Source: an uncultured Verrucomicrobiota bacterium
Lineage (GTDB): Bacteria > Verrucomicrobiota > Kiritimatiellia > SS1-B-03-39 > UBA6053
Assembly: GCA_937127435.1 (NCBI GenBank)
Contig: CAKZLZ010000186.1
Location: 47,020-111,019, forward strand
DNA: 64,000 nt
Direction: 5' to 3'
Position numbers and translations under genes: made by a program. The notes beneath the pieces are model-generated. The model was given only the letters and a program-made list of their open reading frames with translations, was not told the origin of the DNA and ran no database searches. Position 1 is the first letter of the stretch, and each line of letters starts with the position of its first letter. Of this stretch, positions 53,293 through 61,723 are shown piece by piece.

Positions 53293-53329
53293 ACTCGGCA
53301 AGCCTCGTCACTGATTTGGGACGTTGTGC
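53270..53329 (+). repeat. attC site 4
   Basis: R'' AGACAAC (53270-53276) is the exact reverse complement of GTTGTCT at the head of this cassette. L'' ACCCAGTGA faces L' TCACTGATTTGGG; R' GTTGTGC (53323-53329). 60 bp. Confidence 0.9.
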
Positions 53330-53333
53330 AGAA

Positions 53334-53711
53334 ATGAGTGAAATAAAAAAGAATATATTCCGTGGCTTAGCAGCAGTAGCGATTGTCGGTGTCGTCTATT
53401 TGTTTGGCATGAAAATTAGGGCGAATGCTGAGGTTCCTCATCGGGATCATCTCGCGGCCATTTTCAACGAAGAGTTTCCTGAAAGTTTTGAGTTACTAAC
53501 TTGGGATGAAAAGGACTCTTTCTGGAGAATCGATTTTAAGGCAGAGCTGACGGAGTTCGAGCAGTATTTATCTAAGAGCAGGTATAGGGGTCTTGAGATT
53601 CGAACAGTCCCAGTTAAGCTCAACCATTTCGATGAAAGTAAAGAGTTGGAAATAAAAATACGGATACAAAAAGAAGAGGTTCATGTTGAAATGTTGGAGA
53701 GGCAAAAATGA
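53334..53711 (+). CDS. Cassette 5: small single-pass membrane protein
   Basis: 125 residues. The ATG at 53334 is 5 bp after the attC 4 R' box. One hydrophobic helix near the N-terminus (GLAAVAIVGVVYLFGMKI) and a charged soluble domain of about 95 residues rich in Glu and Lys. No family recognised. Its stop overlaps the start of attC 5. Confidence 0.6.
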   Translation: MSEIKKNIFRGLAAVAIVGVVYLFGMKIRANAEVPHRDHLAAIFNEEFPESFELLTWDEKDSFWRIDFKAELTEFEQYLSKSRYRGLEIRTVPVKLNHFDESKELEIKIRIQKEEVHVEMLERQK

Positions 53712-53715
53712 CCCA

Positions 53716-53791
53716 GCATAACAATAGGTTCTACTCAATGGCTATTCATCGCGCTGCTCTTCGCAACCACGAGTAAGCCTAGACGTTCACC
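53716..53791 (+). repeat. attC site 5
   Basis: R'' GCATAAC (53716-53722) pairs with the cassette head GTTGTGC with one G-T pair. L'' AGGTTCTACTC faces L' GAGTAAGCCT; the loop region is longer than in the other sites. R' GTTCACC (53785-53791). 76 bp. Confidence 0.75.
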
Positions 53792-53801
53792 TTAGGAGAA
53801 A

Positions 53802-54554
53802 ATGAAATATCTAATCATAGCCGTTTTCATCATTGTTGTCGCATTGGTCATGAAGCTATTTAGAGGAAAAGGCACACCTGACAGCGATTCGGACCAAGTG
53901 GAGCGCGCCCCTGCTGAACGTTCGTCTGAAGAATCCGCCCCAGCCAAGACCGTATCACGGGAAGTGACGTTTATGCTTTCAGAAGATCGAAAGGCGACTT
54001 GTGGTGATAAAAACATCCTCCTGCCACGGGGAACTGAGGTAAGTGGCACGCTCAGGCTGGAGACTTTCGATGGGCCTCTGGGCATACGGGAATACGACAA
54101 TGCCAGCTTTCTGCGGGCGGATTTCGCTTTCACACACGACGGCCAAATCTATCAGTACTCCGGCATCATCTCCCCATGGGATCTCTGGGCGCCGAATGGC
54201 ACAGGTGTCGCCAAGGAGCAGTCTGGGTTCAGGGACGAAACGGGACAACTTGATGGAATGATGGACGGACGAGATGATTGGGAATACATACTTCCAGACG
54301 GGAGCACGCATTCAAACCGGCTGAAGTACACTTCATGTCATTTTTGGGTTATGGTGAAGCCATCGGCCCTCGATGTGAAATGCAAATATTACGTCCATAA
54401 TTCTAATATCGCTGATTACGTGACCATATTCTATTCGCGCTCACTTGCTGACCTTTTGTTGCTCAAGGACACCAGCGTCTTCAACGATGCAGAGGGGAAG
54501 CCCGAAGACTACAGTTTACATGACGGAGAAACCATCACACTTAAAAAATTATAA
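53802..54554 (+). CDS. Cassette 6: membrane-anchored or exported protein of unknown function
   Basis: 250 residues. The N-terminus is a hydrophobic anchor (LIIAVFIIVVALVMKLFRG), followed by an acidic linker and a beta-rich domain of about 190 residues (VTFMLSEDRKATCGDKNILL, FAFTHDGQIYQYSGIISPWD). Two cysteines could form a disulfide. No family recognised. TAGGAGA lies 5 bp before the ATG. It ends at an attC-like site with a weak R'' box. Confidence 0.65.
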   Translation: MKYLIIAVFIIVVALVMKLFRGKGTPDSDSDQVERAPAERSSEESAPAKTVSREVTFMLSEDRKATCGDKNILLPRGTEVSGTLRLETFDGPLGIREYDNASFLRADFAFTHDGQIYQYSGIISPWDLWAPNGTGVAKEQSGFRDETGQLDGMMDGRDDWEYILPDGSTHSNRLKYTSCHFWVMVKPSALDVKCKYYVHNSNIADYVTIFYSRSLADLLLLKDTSVFNDAEGKPEDYSLHDGETITLKKL

Positions 54555-54565
54555 GAGAGTAAAAG

Positions 54566-54607
54566 CCTGGTGAGAACGCTTCGCGTTTCACGCCCTAAAC
54601 GTTGGCT
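54566..54607 (+). repeat. attC-like site 6 (R'' box not clear)
   Basis: L'' GGTGAGAACGC faces L' GCGTTTCACGCC around a short loop, and the R' box GTTGGCT (54601-54607) follows in the usual CTAAACGTT context. The matching R'' box expected from this cassette (GGTGAAC) is not found at the right distance, so the left limit is approximate. Confidence 0.55.
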
Positions 54608-54707
54608 GACGAAAACAGAGCCAATGTAGCGGACGGGTTTGATTTCTTGCAGGATGCCTTGTGTAGTATTCTGTTTTGATACCTGTATCAGGTGTGGATT
54701 GTGGTAT

Positions 54708-54736
54708 AAAAAAAGCAACCGGCAGGGCCGGTTGCT
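54708..54736 (-). terminator. Rho-independent terminator of the large beta-helix gene
   Basis: On the minus strand: AGCAACCGGC-CCT-GCCGGTTGCT, a perfect 10-bp stem, followed by seven T (plus-strand A run at 54708-54714). 49 bp after the stop codon. Confidence 0.95.
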
Positions 54737-54784
54737 GTTATCATTTTCAGTGTTTTCTGAGGGTTTCTCGGAAAAGGTTAAAAG

Positions 54785-57700
54785 TTATGGACCTTCATAA
54801 ATACGGATATCCGAAAAGATGATATCGATATCTTCTCCGGCATCATCATCACCGACAAATGTCAGGTAAGACATATTGCCTGTGAAATATGTGCCGATGG
54901 GGATGGTGTAGGCGACGGGGCCTGATCCTGCGACATAGATATTACTTAGAGGTTTGAAGTGGGCGTGTGACTGACTGCCTGCAAATTTTACATGTGTAGC
55001 ATCGTCGTTATAATCATCATCGGAGTCGAAGCCGATGCAGGTCAGTTCACCGACGTCTGTCGCATTCACGGTCACTTCTATGATGGTATTTGCAGTAACG
55101 TTGTAGGTAAATGCATATTTCCGCCATGTATTTCCGGTAAGGTGTATGGCCGTGTTTGAGGATTCCAGGGTCATGCCGCCTACGCCAGATTGATTGCTGT
55201 AGTCTGAGAAATTACTGGCATCAAATTCCATTACGGATTCTGCTTCATAGATGCGGATATCCGAGAAGATGACATCAATATTTTCTCCGCCGTCATCATC
55301 ACCGACAAATGTCAGGTAAGACATATTGCCCGTGAAAAAAGTACCCACGGGGATCACATAGGTGACCGGACCTGATCCAGCGACATAGGTATTGCCGACT
55401 GGTTTGAAGTGGGCGTGTGACTGACTGCCTGCAAATTTTATATTTGTAGCGCTGGTGTTATAATCATTATCTGAGTCGAAGCCGATACAGGTCAGCTCTC
55501 CAACGTCAGTAGCATTCACGGTCACTTCTATCATAGTGTTTGCAGTGACGGTATAGGGGAAAGCATATTTCCGCCAAGTGTTCCCGGTGAGGTGAATGGC
55601 GGTGTTAGAGGATTCCAGGGTCATTCCACCTACACCAGATTGATTGGTATAGTCTGAGAAATTACTGGGATCAAACACCATTACTTCCTCCGCTTCATAG
55701 ATGCGTATATTCGAGAAAGTGACGTCAGCACTCGCATTGCCATCATCATCACCGATAAAGGTCAGATAAGACATGTTGCCCGTGAAAAATGTACCAATGG
55801 GAATCAGATAAGTTACCGGGCCTGAGCCTGCACTGTACTGATTGTCTACCCGGGGGAAAGATGAATGGGTATGTGCTCCCCCAAGTTGAACGTTTGTGAC
55901 TGATGTCCCATAATCGTTATCGCTATCAAATCCGATGCAAGTCAGTTCACCGAGATCCGAAGCGTCCAGGGTTACTTCCAGCATGGTTTTGGCGGTCACG
56001 TTGTAGGCGTAGGCGTATTTTCTCCAGTAATTGCCTGTGAGATGAATTGCGGTGTTTGAGGCTTCAAGGCTCATATTTCCGGATCCGGTTTGGTTGCTGT
56101 AGTCCGAAAACTCACTGGGGTTAAAGACCAGGATGCCTTCGGGTGACGGATCATCGGGATTAACGTAATCGAGATTTTCGTCTCCATAGACTGAAACGGG
56201 AATAGAGAATCCGTTCTCGAATTTAATAACGAAGGCGCCCCGTACCAGACCATCCACAGCATTTGTATTGTAGGATTTTGGTGTGCGTTGGGCTGCAATG
56301 GAGGTGTCGATGGAAACTGAAAGTGCCAGCGATCCACTTGCCGGGATAGTGCCGGTTGCAGGGGTTACCTGAATCCAGTCATGGCCATCGGTACGCAAGA
56401 TCTTATAACCGATACTGGCAGCGGGGTTGATGATGGTTACGGTTTCAGATGACGCATCTCCTCCGGGATTGTATTCAAGATTCACTTTTTGACGACTTGC
56501 CCGTTGTGGAATAGGGCGGTGGGGAAGCATGGTGTCCGCCCCGACTTCGAATGCACCGATATCCGGCGCGCTGCCGATGTAGCCGTCGCTGAAGTTGGGG
56601 ATGATTTGCCCATCGTCAACGCCGACACTTCCAGGAGTTAGTTGGAAATTTGCGGCTTCGGGGTCTTCAAACACAGTTTGTTGGATAAAGAAGCCATTGG
56701 CTTCTTGACCCGGGGCCGCAATAATGACGCCGCCACTTGTTCGCGCTGTGTTGGCGATAATATCATAATCGTAATCACTCAAAGGATCCTGGTGTGCATC
56801 GTTTATGCCGTATCTCCCACCTGACCAATCGGTGAAGGTTTGAAAAATATTATTCCGGGTGATCGCGCGGTATTTTTTACCTGTCCCGCCTATCCCTACA
56901 GACTTTGTATAACTGGTGTTGTTAAATGCAATGAAGGCCGGAAGTTCGCCTGTTGTAAGCTTACCATTATCCCCTGCTTTAATCGTGGCATTATATTTGC
57001 CCCGGATTCCTACCATATTCACAAAAAGATTTTTATAAATGTAGGAGGGACCCTTCCAGGGTGGGGCGATACTTACACCGCAAACGGTTCCTTCTATTTT
57101 GTTTTGAAAGAACTTCACATTGCTTTGTCCGCCATCGAGTTCGGCACCATCATCATTTCCGAAGGCCAGGTAATTTCCGTATATATCACTATCCCGGGCA
57201 AAGGCACCTGCGGAACTTCCGTTATTCTGCCCTTCAATGACATCATTCCATCTCTTGGCATCGCTGCCGATAAAATCGTTGTAGCGAACCACAATTCTCC
57301 CGCTATGGATGCTGTTTACATGGTTGCCATAGGCGAAAAAAGCATTGGGTCCTGAGGGGTGTGTCCCGCCGCCGCCATCCTGCCATGAATTGGCTGTGGA
57401 ACGGGGATCATGGACAAAGCAGCGTTCGACTAAAATGCTTCCACTTCGATTCAAGGCGATGGCGCTGTCGTAATTTATAACGTCATTGGTGCCGACTTCG
57501 TACCATAGCCCGTCACTTCGCTGTGTGGCTTCGGGTTGCCGTCCCCAGCCTGCAATATCACAATTGATGATGCGTATATGACGGCTGCCAAAGCCTCTGA
57601 TGCCATTCTTTCTGCCACCTCGAATGATGAGATTTTCTAAAATGATATAGCTTTTGAACTCGGTGATCTCTATCGCATTGTCAAACAGATACTCGGCATC

Positions 57701-59281
57701 GATTACGGTGCTGCCGTCGCCGACAATTTTGACCCACCCTGAAGCACTTCCGCCGGAGGTGATTTTCAATTGCTTGCTCACAGTTGGGTCGTAAATATTT
57801 GCAATCTGATGTTCTACGGCAATGGGCAGATTTTCTGTTTTGGTCCAGGTGGAAAAGCTCGTTTCTTCCTGGGCATCTAAAACGCCATTCACATAAAAGC
57901 TCACGCGCACATCATAATCGGTTTCTTCTTCAAGATTTACGATGCTGCCTGCAAAAAGATCTTCACGGGGATCCCAAATCAAACCATAAGCCTCTTTCCA
58001 GATTCCGGACGCGCTTTCTTTGTATTCCACTTCTACAGTTGCATTCGCGTTCGGGTAATCTGTCGCGATGCCGCAGGTTTCCAGAAGCGGGGTGGGGGTG
58101 ATGGTGAAGGAAACCATACTCATCGCCATGGGCGGTGGATTTGATTCGGTCGCCGCTTGGCTCTCGGAGGGAGCGTCGCTGAACGTAGATGGGCTTGAGG
58201 TGTTTTCGGTCAAAGCCAAGTTTTGGATAACGGGGGCATCGTCAGAAGTTTCAAGTTGCTGAGAAGCGAGTGAAGGATTGGCAATCACATCCTGATCGGC
58301 ATTAACGACCTGATACAACCGCATGGATACGGATTGGGGGTGTGGACGGTTCTCGCTTCCTGCATCTTCAATTTGAAAGATGCTGTCAGGATATACAGGG
58401 CTCTCTTGCGTGAGCAGGGTCCATTCTCCTGCGCTATCCACACCTTGAGGAAATGTGGCGTCTTGATAATAGATATTTACCTGTGAGTCTTGGCTGCCGT
58501 CTGTTTCAATGGTTAAAACCACGGTTTCATCTTCAGCATTATAAGCCACGTTGCGGACGGCAGGGAGAGCCGCCGCATCAAATGCCTGGGGGGGAATTCC
58601 TTCCGCCAGAAATTCTTGAGACGCTTGGGATAAATACCAATAGGTATAGCCCGGTTGCAGAAAAGGTTGTTCACCTGAAAGCATTGTGCTTTCCCAAAAA
58701 CGGTTGATGCCGCTTAAACGTAACCAGCTCATGAGATCATTGTCAGAGCTGAAAAGTTTATCCGCATTGGCTTCAATGGTACTTGCGGTGCCTTTAAGAT
58801 CCCAGTCCCAAGCTGTTAGATCGGAAAGCATGGGCATGGGAGCGGCAATCATGTTCAGGCCGGGAGCGATATGTTGGGTGAGTGGCTCAGCAGACAAATG
58901 CCCGGTTAAGGAAAGTTTCCAGTCTCCGGGAGCATGAGATTTCGCCAAAAATGCTTCGGCTTTTTTTAATAGAATTTCGTCACCTTGCCATCCGGATTCG
59001 GTGAGATAAGATTTAGTACGCCATTGTTGTCCGCTGGCATCCCATTGGAACAACGAAAGACCTGAGCTAGTGACTAAGTCAGTAAATTCAGTTTCAGGGT
59101 TCGAACTGGAAGGAATAAAAGGAATGGGGAAAAATGAATTTTCCTGATCTGAGATCTGCACCGTTTGAATCAGGCCGGGGGGTGGAAGTTCTGGATGAGC
59201 GATTCGGGGTAGAAGCAGGGTGAAAGCGATAATTTTCAATAATATGTTGTAAACACAGTGTTTTTGTAAGTATTTCTTCAT
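54785..59281 (-). CDS. Very large secreted beta-helix protein with three C-terminal repeats
   Basis: 1498 residues. The N-terminus (IIAFTLLLPRIAHPEL) is a signal peptide. Residues about 30-350 are unrecognised. From about 500 to 880 the chain has the short asparagine-rich turns of a right-handed parallel beta-helix (DNAIEITEFKSYIILENLII, RHIRIINCDIAGWG), typical of polysaccharide lyases, ending with APDIGAFEVG. An Ig-like segment follows. The last 448 residues are three tandem repeats of 150 residues (about 1051-1200, 1201-1350, 1351-1498) with LTCIGFDSD and FTGNMSYLTF in each; the last two are almost identical. They resemble carbohydrate-binding modules. The gene is flanked by a terminator and a likely promoter and stands alone. 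Confidence 0.85.
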   Translation of the reverse strand: MKKYLQKHCVYNILLKIIAFTLLLPRIAHPELPPPGLIQTVQISDQENSFFPIPFIPSSSNPETEFTDLVTSSGLSLFQWDASGQQWRTKSYLTESGWQGDEILLKKAEAFLAKSHAPGDWKLSLTGHLSAEPLTQHIAPGLNMIAAPMPMLSDLTAWDWDLKGTASTIEANADKLFSSDNDLMSWLRLSGINRFWESTMLSGEQPFLQPGYTYWYLSQASQEFLAEGIPPQAFDAAALPAVRNVAYNAEDETVVLTIETDGSQDSQVNIYYQDATFPQGVDSAGEWTLLTQESPVYPDSIFQIEDAGSENRPHPQSVSMRLYQVVNADQDVIANPSLASQQLETSDDAPVIQNLALTENTSSPSTFSDAPSESQAATESNPPPMAMSMVSFTITPTPLLETCGIATDYPNANATVEVEYKESASGIWKEAYGLIWDPREDLFAGSIVNLEEETDYDVRVSFYVNGVLDAQEETSFSTWTKTENLPIAVEHQIANIYDPTVSKQLKITSGGSASGWVKIVGDGSTVIDAEYLFDNAIEITEFKSYIILENLIIRGGRKNGIRGFGSRHIRIINCDIAGWGRQPEATQRSDGLWYEVGTNDVINYDSAIALNRSGSILVERCFVHDPRSTANSWQDGGGGTHPSGPNAFFAYGNHVNSIHSGRIVVRYNDFIGSDAKRWNDVIEGQNNGSSAGAFARDSDIYGNYLAFGNDDGAELDGGQSNVKFFQNKIEGTVCGVSIAPPWKGPSYIYKNLFVNMVGIRGKYNATIKAGDNGKLTTGELPAFIAFNNTSYTKSVGIGGTGKKYRAITRNNIFQTFTDWSGGRYGINDAHQDPLSDYDYDIIANTARTSGGVIIAAPGQEANGFFIQQTVFEDPEAANFQLTPGSVGVDDGQIIPNFSDGYIGSAPDIGAFEVGADTMLPHRPIPQRASRQKVNLEYNPGGDASSETVTIINPAASIGYKILRTDGHDWIQVTPATGTIPASGSLALSVSIDTSIAAQRTPKSYNTNAVDGLVRGAFVIKFENGFSIPVSVYGDENLDYVNPDDPSPEGILVFNPSEFSDYSNQTGSGNMSLEASNTAIHLTGNYWRKYAYAYNVTAKTMLEVTLDASDLGELTCIGFDSDNDYGTSVTNVQLGGAHTHSSFPRVDNQYSAGSGPVTYLIPIGTFFTGNMSYLTFIGDDDGNASADVTFSNIRIYEAEEVMVFDPSNFSDYTNQSGVGGMTLESSNTAIHLTGNTWRKYAFPYTVTANTMIEVTVNATDVGELTCIGFDSDNDYNTSATNIKFAGSQSHAHFKPVGNTYVAGSGPVTYVIPVGTFFTGNMSYLTFVGDDDGGENIDVIFSDIRIYEAESVMEFDASNFSDYSNQSGVGGMTLESSNTAIHLTGNTWRKYAFTYNVTANTIIEVTVNATDVGELTCIGFDSDDDYNDDATHVKFAGSQSHAHFKPLSNIYVAGSGPVAYTIPIGTYFTGNMSYLTFVGDDDAGEDIDIIFSDIRIYEGP
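54788..56131 (-). repeat. Three tandem 450-bp coding repeats
   Basis: The units run 54788-55231, 55232-55681 and 55682-56131 and encode the three C-terminal modules. Units one and two (the last two in the protein) are highly similar at DNA level, pointing to recent duplication or gene conversion; the third is more diverged. Confidence 0.9.
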
Positions 59282-59441
59282 GATGGGGTCTCCTGCATTT
59301 CTGTTTTATCGATCACGTCATTTCTCATGGGCTGAGAGTTGAAACTTGTGTGATCTCTATGCTTGTGCTCATTTATGGGTTTTAAAGGTTACAAGTTCGG
59401 GAAAGGATTTCTGCGGGGTAAAGGGGAACTTGATAAGGTTA

Positions 59442-59470
59442 ATTGAAATCTGTAACGCTGACTATGTCAA
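59442..59470 (-). promoter_or_regulatory. Possible promoter of the large beta-helix gene
   Basis: On the minus strand TTGACA (59470-59465), a 17-bp spacer and TTCAAT (59447-59442), about 160 bp upstream of the start codon. Confidence 0.4.
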
Positions 59471-59580
59471 TGGAAAATTTGAAAATAACTAAAAAAACTT
59501 TTTTTTGTGTGTACAGGAAGGGGTCTGAGTCCGTGGGGGACTTCCCTGCCCGAAGATTTTTTGAATAAATCAACAGGCTC

Positions 59581-60020
59581 TTCCGGCGGTTCTGCCGGAT
59601 GTCTTCAGGGATCCGGTTTCAGAACCTAAGGTTCCGCGAACCCCTCGCGTGAACGCTTGGGAAGAACCATCTAAAGATGGAACTCTGAACATTCCCTCCG
59701 GTTTAGTGCGGGTTTCGGGTTCGGAGTCCCGACTTCAGGCGGTTCTGCCGGATGCCTTCAGGGATCCGGTTTCAGAACCTAAGGTTCTGCGTACCCCTCG
59801 CGTGAACGCTTGGGGAGAACCATCTAAAGATGGGACTATGAACATTCCCTCCGGTTTAGTGCGGGTTTCGGGTTCGGAGTCCCGACTTCAGACGGTTCTG
59901 CCGGATGCCTTCAGGGATCCGGTTTCAGAACCCGGGTTCCGCGAACCCCTCGCGTGAACGCTTCGGGAGAACCATCTGAAGATGGAACTCTGAACATTCC
60001 CTCCGGTTTAGTGAGGGAAC
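59581..60020. repeat. 153-bp tandem repeat, nearly three copies
   Basis: A partial copy (59581-59640) is followed by full copies at 59641-59793 (153 bp) and 59794-59945 (152 bp) and a partial copy to about 60020. Each holds CCCCTCGCGTGAACGCTT, the palindrome CCATCT-AA-AGATGG and a GATCCGGTTTCAGAACC segment. The 102-residue frame across it (59649-59957) is an artefact of the 51-codon period. The remaining gap (59282-59580) holds only the putative promoter. Confidence 0.85.
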
Positions 60021-60067
60021 CGCCGTTGCGGATATCCTCCGGATGAGCTGCGAATGGGTTCAAGGTC

Positions 60068-61420
60068 TTAGATTAAACTCTGATCTTCAATCGTCTCTGG
60101 GTATGGATCTCTTCTGAGCAGCCAAATCAATCGCAGGGACATGGATGTGGCGGCGATGGTCAGTCCGGTGGCCAATCCGGTCCAGAATCCTCTGACGCCC
60201 CATTGGAGTCCAAAGCCCATCCAGACGCCAAAAGGAAAGGAGATAAGCCAATACCCCACAAAGCAAAGCAGGGTGGGGATTTTGACATCTTTCATGGCCC
60301 GCAGAGCCCCGACACTTACCACTTGGATGCCGTCGAAGAGTTGGAAAATTCCCACAATAGAGAGCAGGGATACGGCAAGGGCGATCAGTTCAGGGTCTGG
60401 ATTAAAAGCGCGCGCAATCATGGTACCCATGCTGAGATATAGGATGGCGAAGGTTCCCATAATGAGAAGGGTTAAGCCTTGCGCACCTGCGACAATGTGG
60501 CGGGCGCGGTCGATGGCTTGTGCACCCAGGGCGTGGCCCACCCGGATGCTGACCGCGTTGGAAAGCCCCATGGGAATCATATAAGTGGTGGTGGCACAGG
60601 TGAGGGCAATTTGGTGGGCGGCCAAAGGAAGGCTTCCCAGTTGGCCAATCAGAATGGCGCTGGCGGAGAAGGCGCCAAATTCCATCAGCATTTGCGCGGA
60701 AATGGGGGTGGCGAGACGCAAAAGGCTTTTGCACTCGCGCCGGTCAAAGGATAGACCTTTGAGGGTAAGGGTGGGGGTGGTGCGGAAAAGGAAATTGCCC
60801 AGAGCCAGCAAGGTGAGGATTCGGGCAATAAAGGTTGCCAAACCCGCGCCTTCCAGTTCCATGCGGGGAAAACCCCAATGGCCGAAGATCAACAGGGCGT
60901 TGAGTCCTATATTGAGCGCCACCCCCGCGATTTGCACCCAGAAAACACCCCAGGGACGGTTTTGGGCTTCTGCATAGGATTTAAAGATCATGATGGGCAT
61001 CATGAAGGCCATGGAGGGGGCGATCCATTTGAGATATTGGGGAAAGATGGCCAGGACTTCTGTCGGCTGTTTCAGCAGATATAAGGCGGGCATGCTGCTT
61101 TGCATTCCCAACCAAACCAGGCCTCCCAGAATTAAACTTAGGATGATGCCGTGCAGCAATATGGCTTCGCCACCGGTTTCCTGTCCAGAGCCGTGTTGAT
61201 GGGAGACCTGGACCGAAACCGCGATGGCCAAGCCTACACCCAGTACAAAAACCAAATGAATGAGAATATTCATCAGCGCGACCCCGGCCAGCTCCACCGT
61301 GCCCAGCTGTCCCACCATGAGGGTATCGGTCAGGCCGAGAAGCATTTGACTCAAGTGACTGACAATAATGGGAAAGGCCAGTTTGAGGGTATGTTTATTT
61401 TCGTGGAGGATGGATTGCAT
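60068..61420 (-). CDS. MATE-family efflux transporter
   Basis: 450 residues with twelve hydrophobic helices in two related halves. The first half begins LKLAFPIIVSHLSQMLLGLTDTLMVGQLG, the classical MATE N-terminus, and the second half has LLRLATPISAQMLMEFGAF. MATE transporters expel cationic drugs and metabolites using Na+ or H+ gradients. The ATG at 61420 is used; a TTG at 61426 is inside a terminator-like hairpin. Close to NorM/DinF-type members; the substrate is unknown. The 5' end lies directly after that hairpin, which may control expression. Confidence 0.92.
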   Translation of the reverse strand: MQSILHENKHTLKLAFPIIVSHLSQMLLGLTDTLMVGQLGTVELAGVALMNILIHLVFVLGVGLAIAVSVQVSHQHGSGQETGGEAILLHGIILSLILGGLVWLGMQSSMPALYLLKQPTEVLAIFPQYLKWIAPSMAFMMPIMIFKSYAEAQNRPWGVFWVQIAGVALNIGLNALLIFGHWGFPRMELEGAGLATFIARILTLLALGNFLFRTTPTLTLKGLSFDRRECKSLLRLATPISAQMLMEFGAFSASAILIGQLGSLPLAAHQIALTCATTTYMIPMGLSNAVSIRVGHALGAQAIDRARHIVAGAQGLTLLIMGTFAILYLSMGTMIARAFNPDPELIALAVSLLSIVGIFQLFDGIQVVSVGALRAMKDVKIPTLLCFVGYWLISFPFGVWMGFGLQWGVRGFWTGLATGLTIAATSMSLRLIWLLRRDPYPETIEDQSLI

Positions 61421-61424
61421 AAGC

Positions 61425-61451
61425 AAAAACCCGTCTTGAGAGAGACGGGTT
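61425..61451 (-). terminator. Terminator-like hairpin directly before the MATE start codon
   Basis: On the minus strand AACCCGTCT-CTCTCA-AGACGGGTT, a perfect 9-bp stem, is followed by a short T run, then GCTT and the ATG at 61420. No gene lies upstream on this strand for about 2.2 kb of window, so it is more likely a leader attenuator or riboswitch expression platform than the end of another transcript. The region 61452-61723 holds no recognisable aptamer or gene. Confidence 0.6.
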
Positions 61452-61723
61452 ACTATAAGGGTTCAAGCCGGTTACGTTAGAGGATAAAAGGGCGGTTTCA
61501 AGGTGAAATCTTCAGGGACTTCCTCATTTTCCCCCAGGCGTTGGGTTTCGTTATTAAATTTCAAAATCATTCACCATAATGGTGGCCTTCTATATTGAGC
61601 ATTAAAAAAATCGGGAATGTCTTCCTGTATAAATAACGGGTTGGGAGCCCGGATTTTGCTCTTAAGTTTATCGGGTTAATCAAAAAGGTAGTAATAAAAT
61701 CAAAAAATATATATTGATATCGA

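Larger units (their letters stand above)
50158..54607 (+). mobile_element. Integron cassette array without integrase (CALIN-like)
   Basis: Nine small genes on the plus strand are separated by six attC-like sites. Crossovers (G^TT) are placed at 50157, 50689, 50964, 52557, 53323, 53785 and 54601. The test for true cassettes is that the bases after each crossover match, in reverse complement, the R'' box of the next site: GTTGTAA/ATACAAC (6 of 7), GTTGAAC/GTTCAAC (7 of 7), GTTGAGT/ACACAAC (6 of 7), GTTGTCT/AGACAAC (7 of 7), GTTGTGC/GCATAAC (6 of 7). Only the last cassette fails. All genes point the same way and most proteins are unrecognised small membrane or exported proteins. No tyrosine recombinase is in the window, so the element would need an integrase in trans or be a remnant. 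Confidence 0.85.

Noticed and set aside
59649..59957. 102-codon frame across the 153-bp repeats
   Set aside because: The frame stays open only because the repeat is 51 codons long; the sequence is made of non-coding-looking palindromic blocks.
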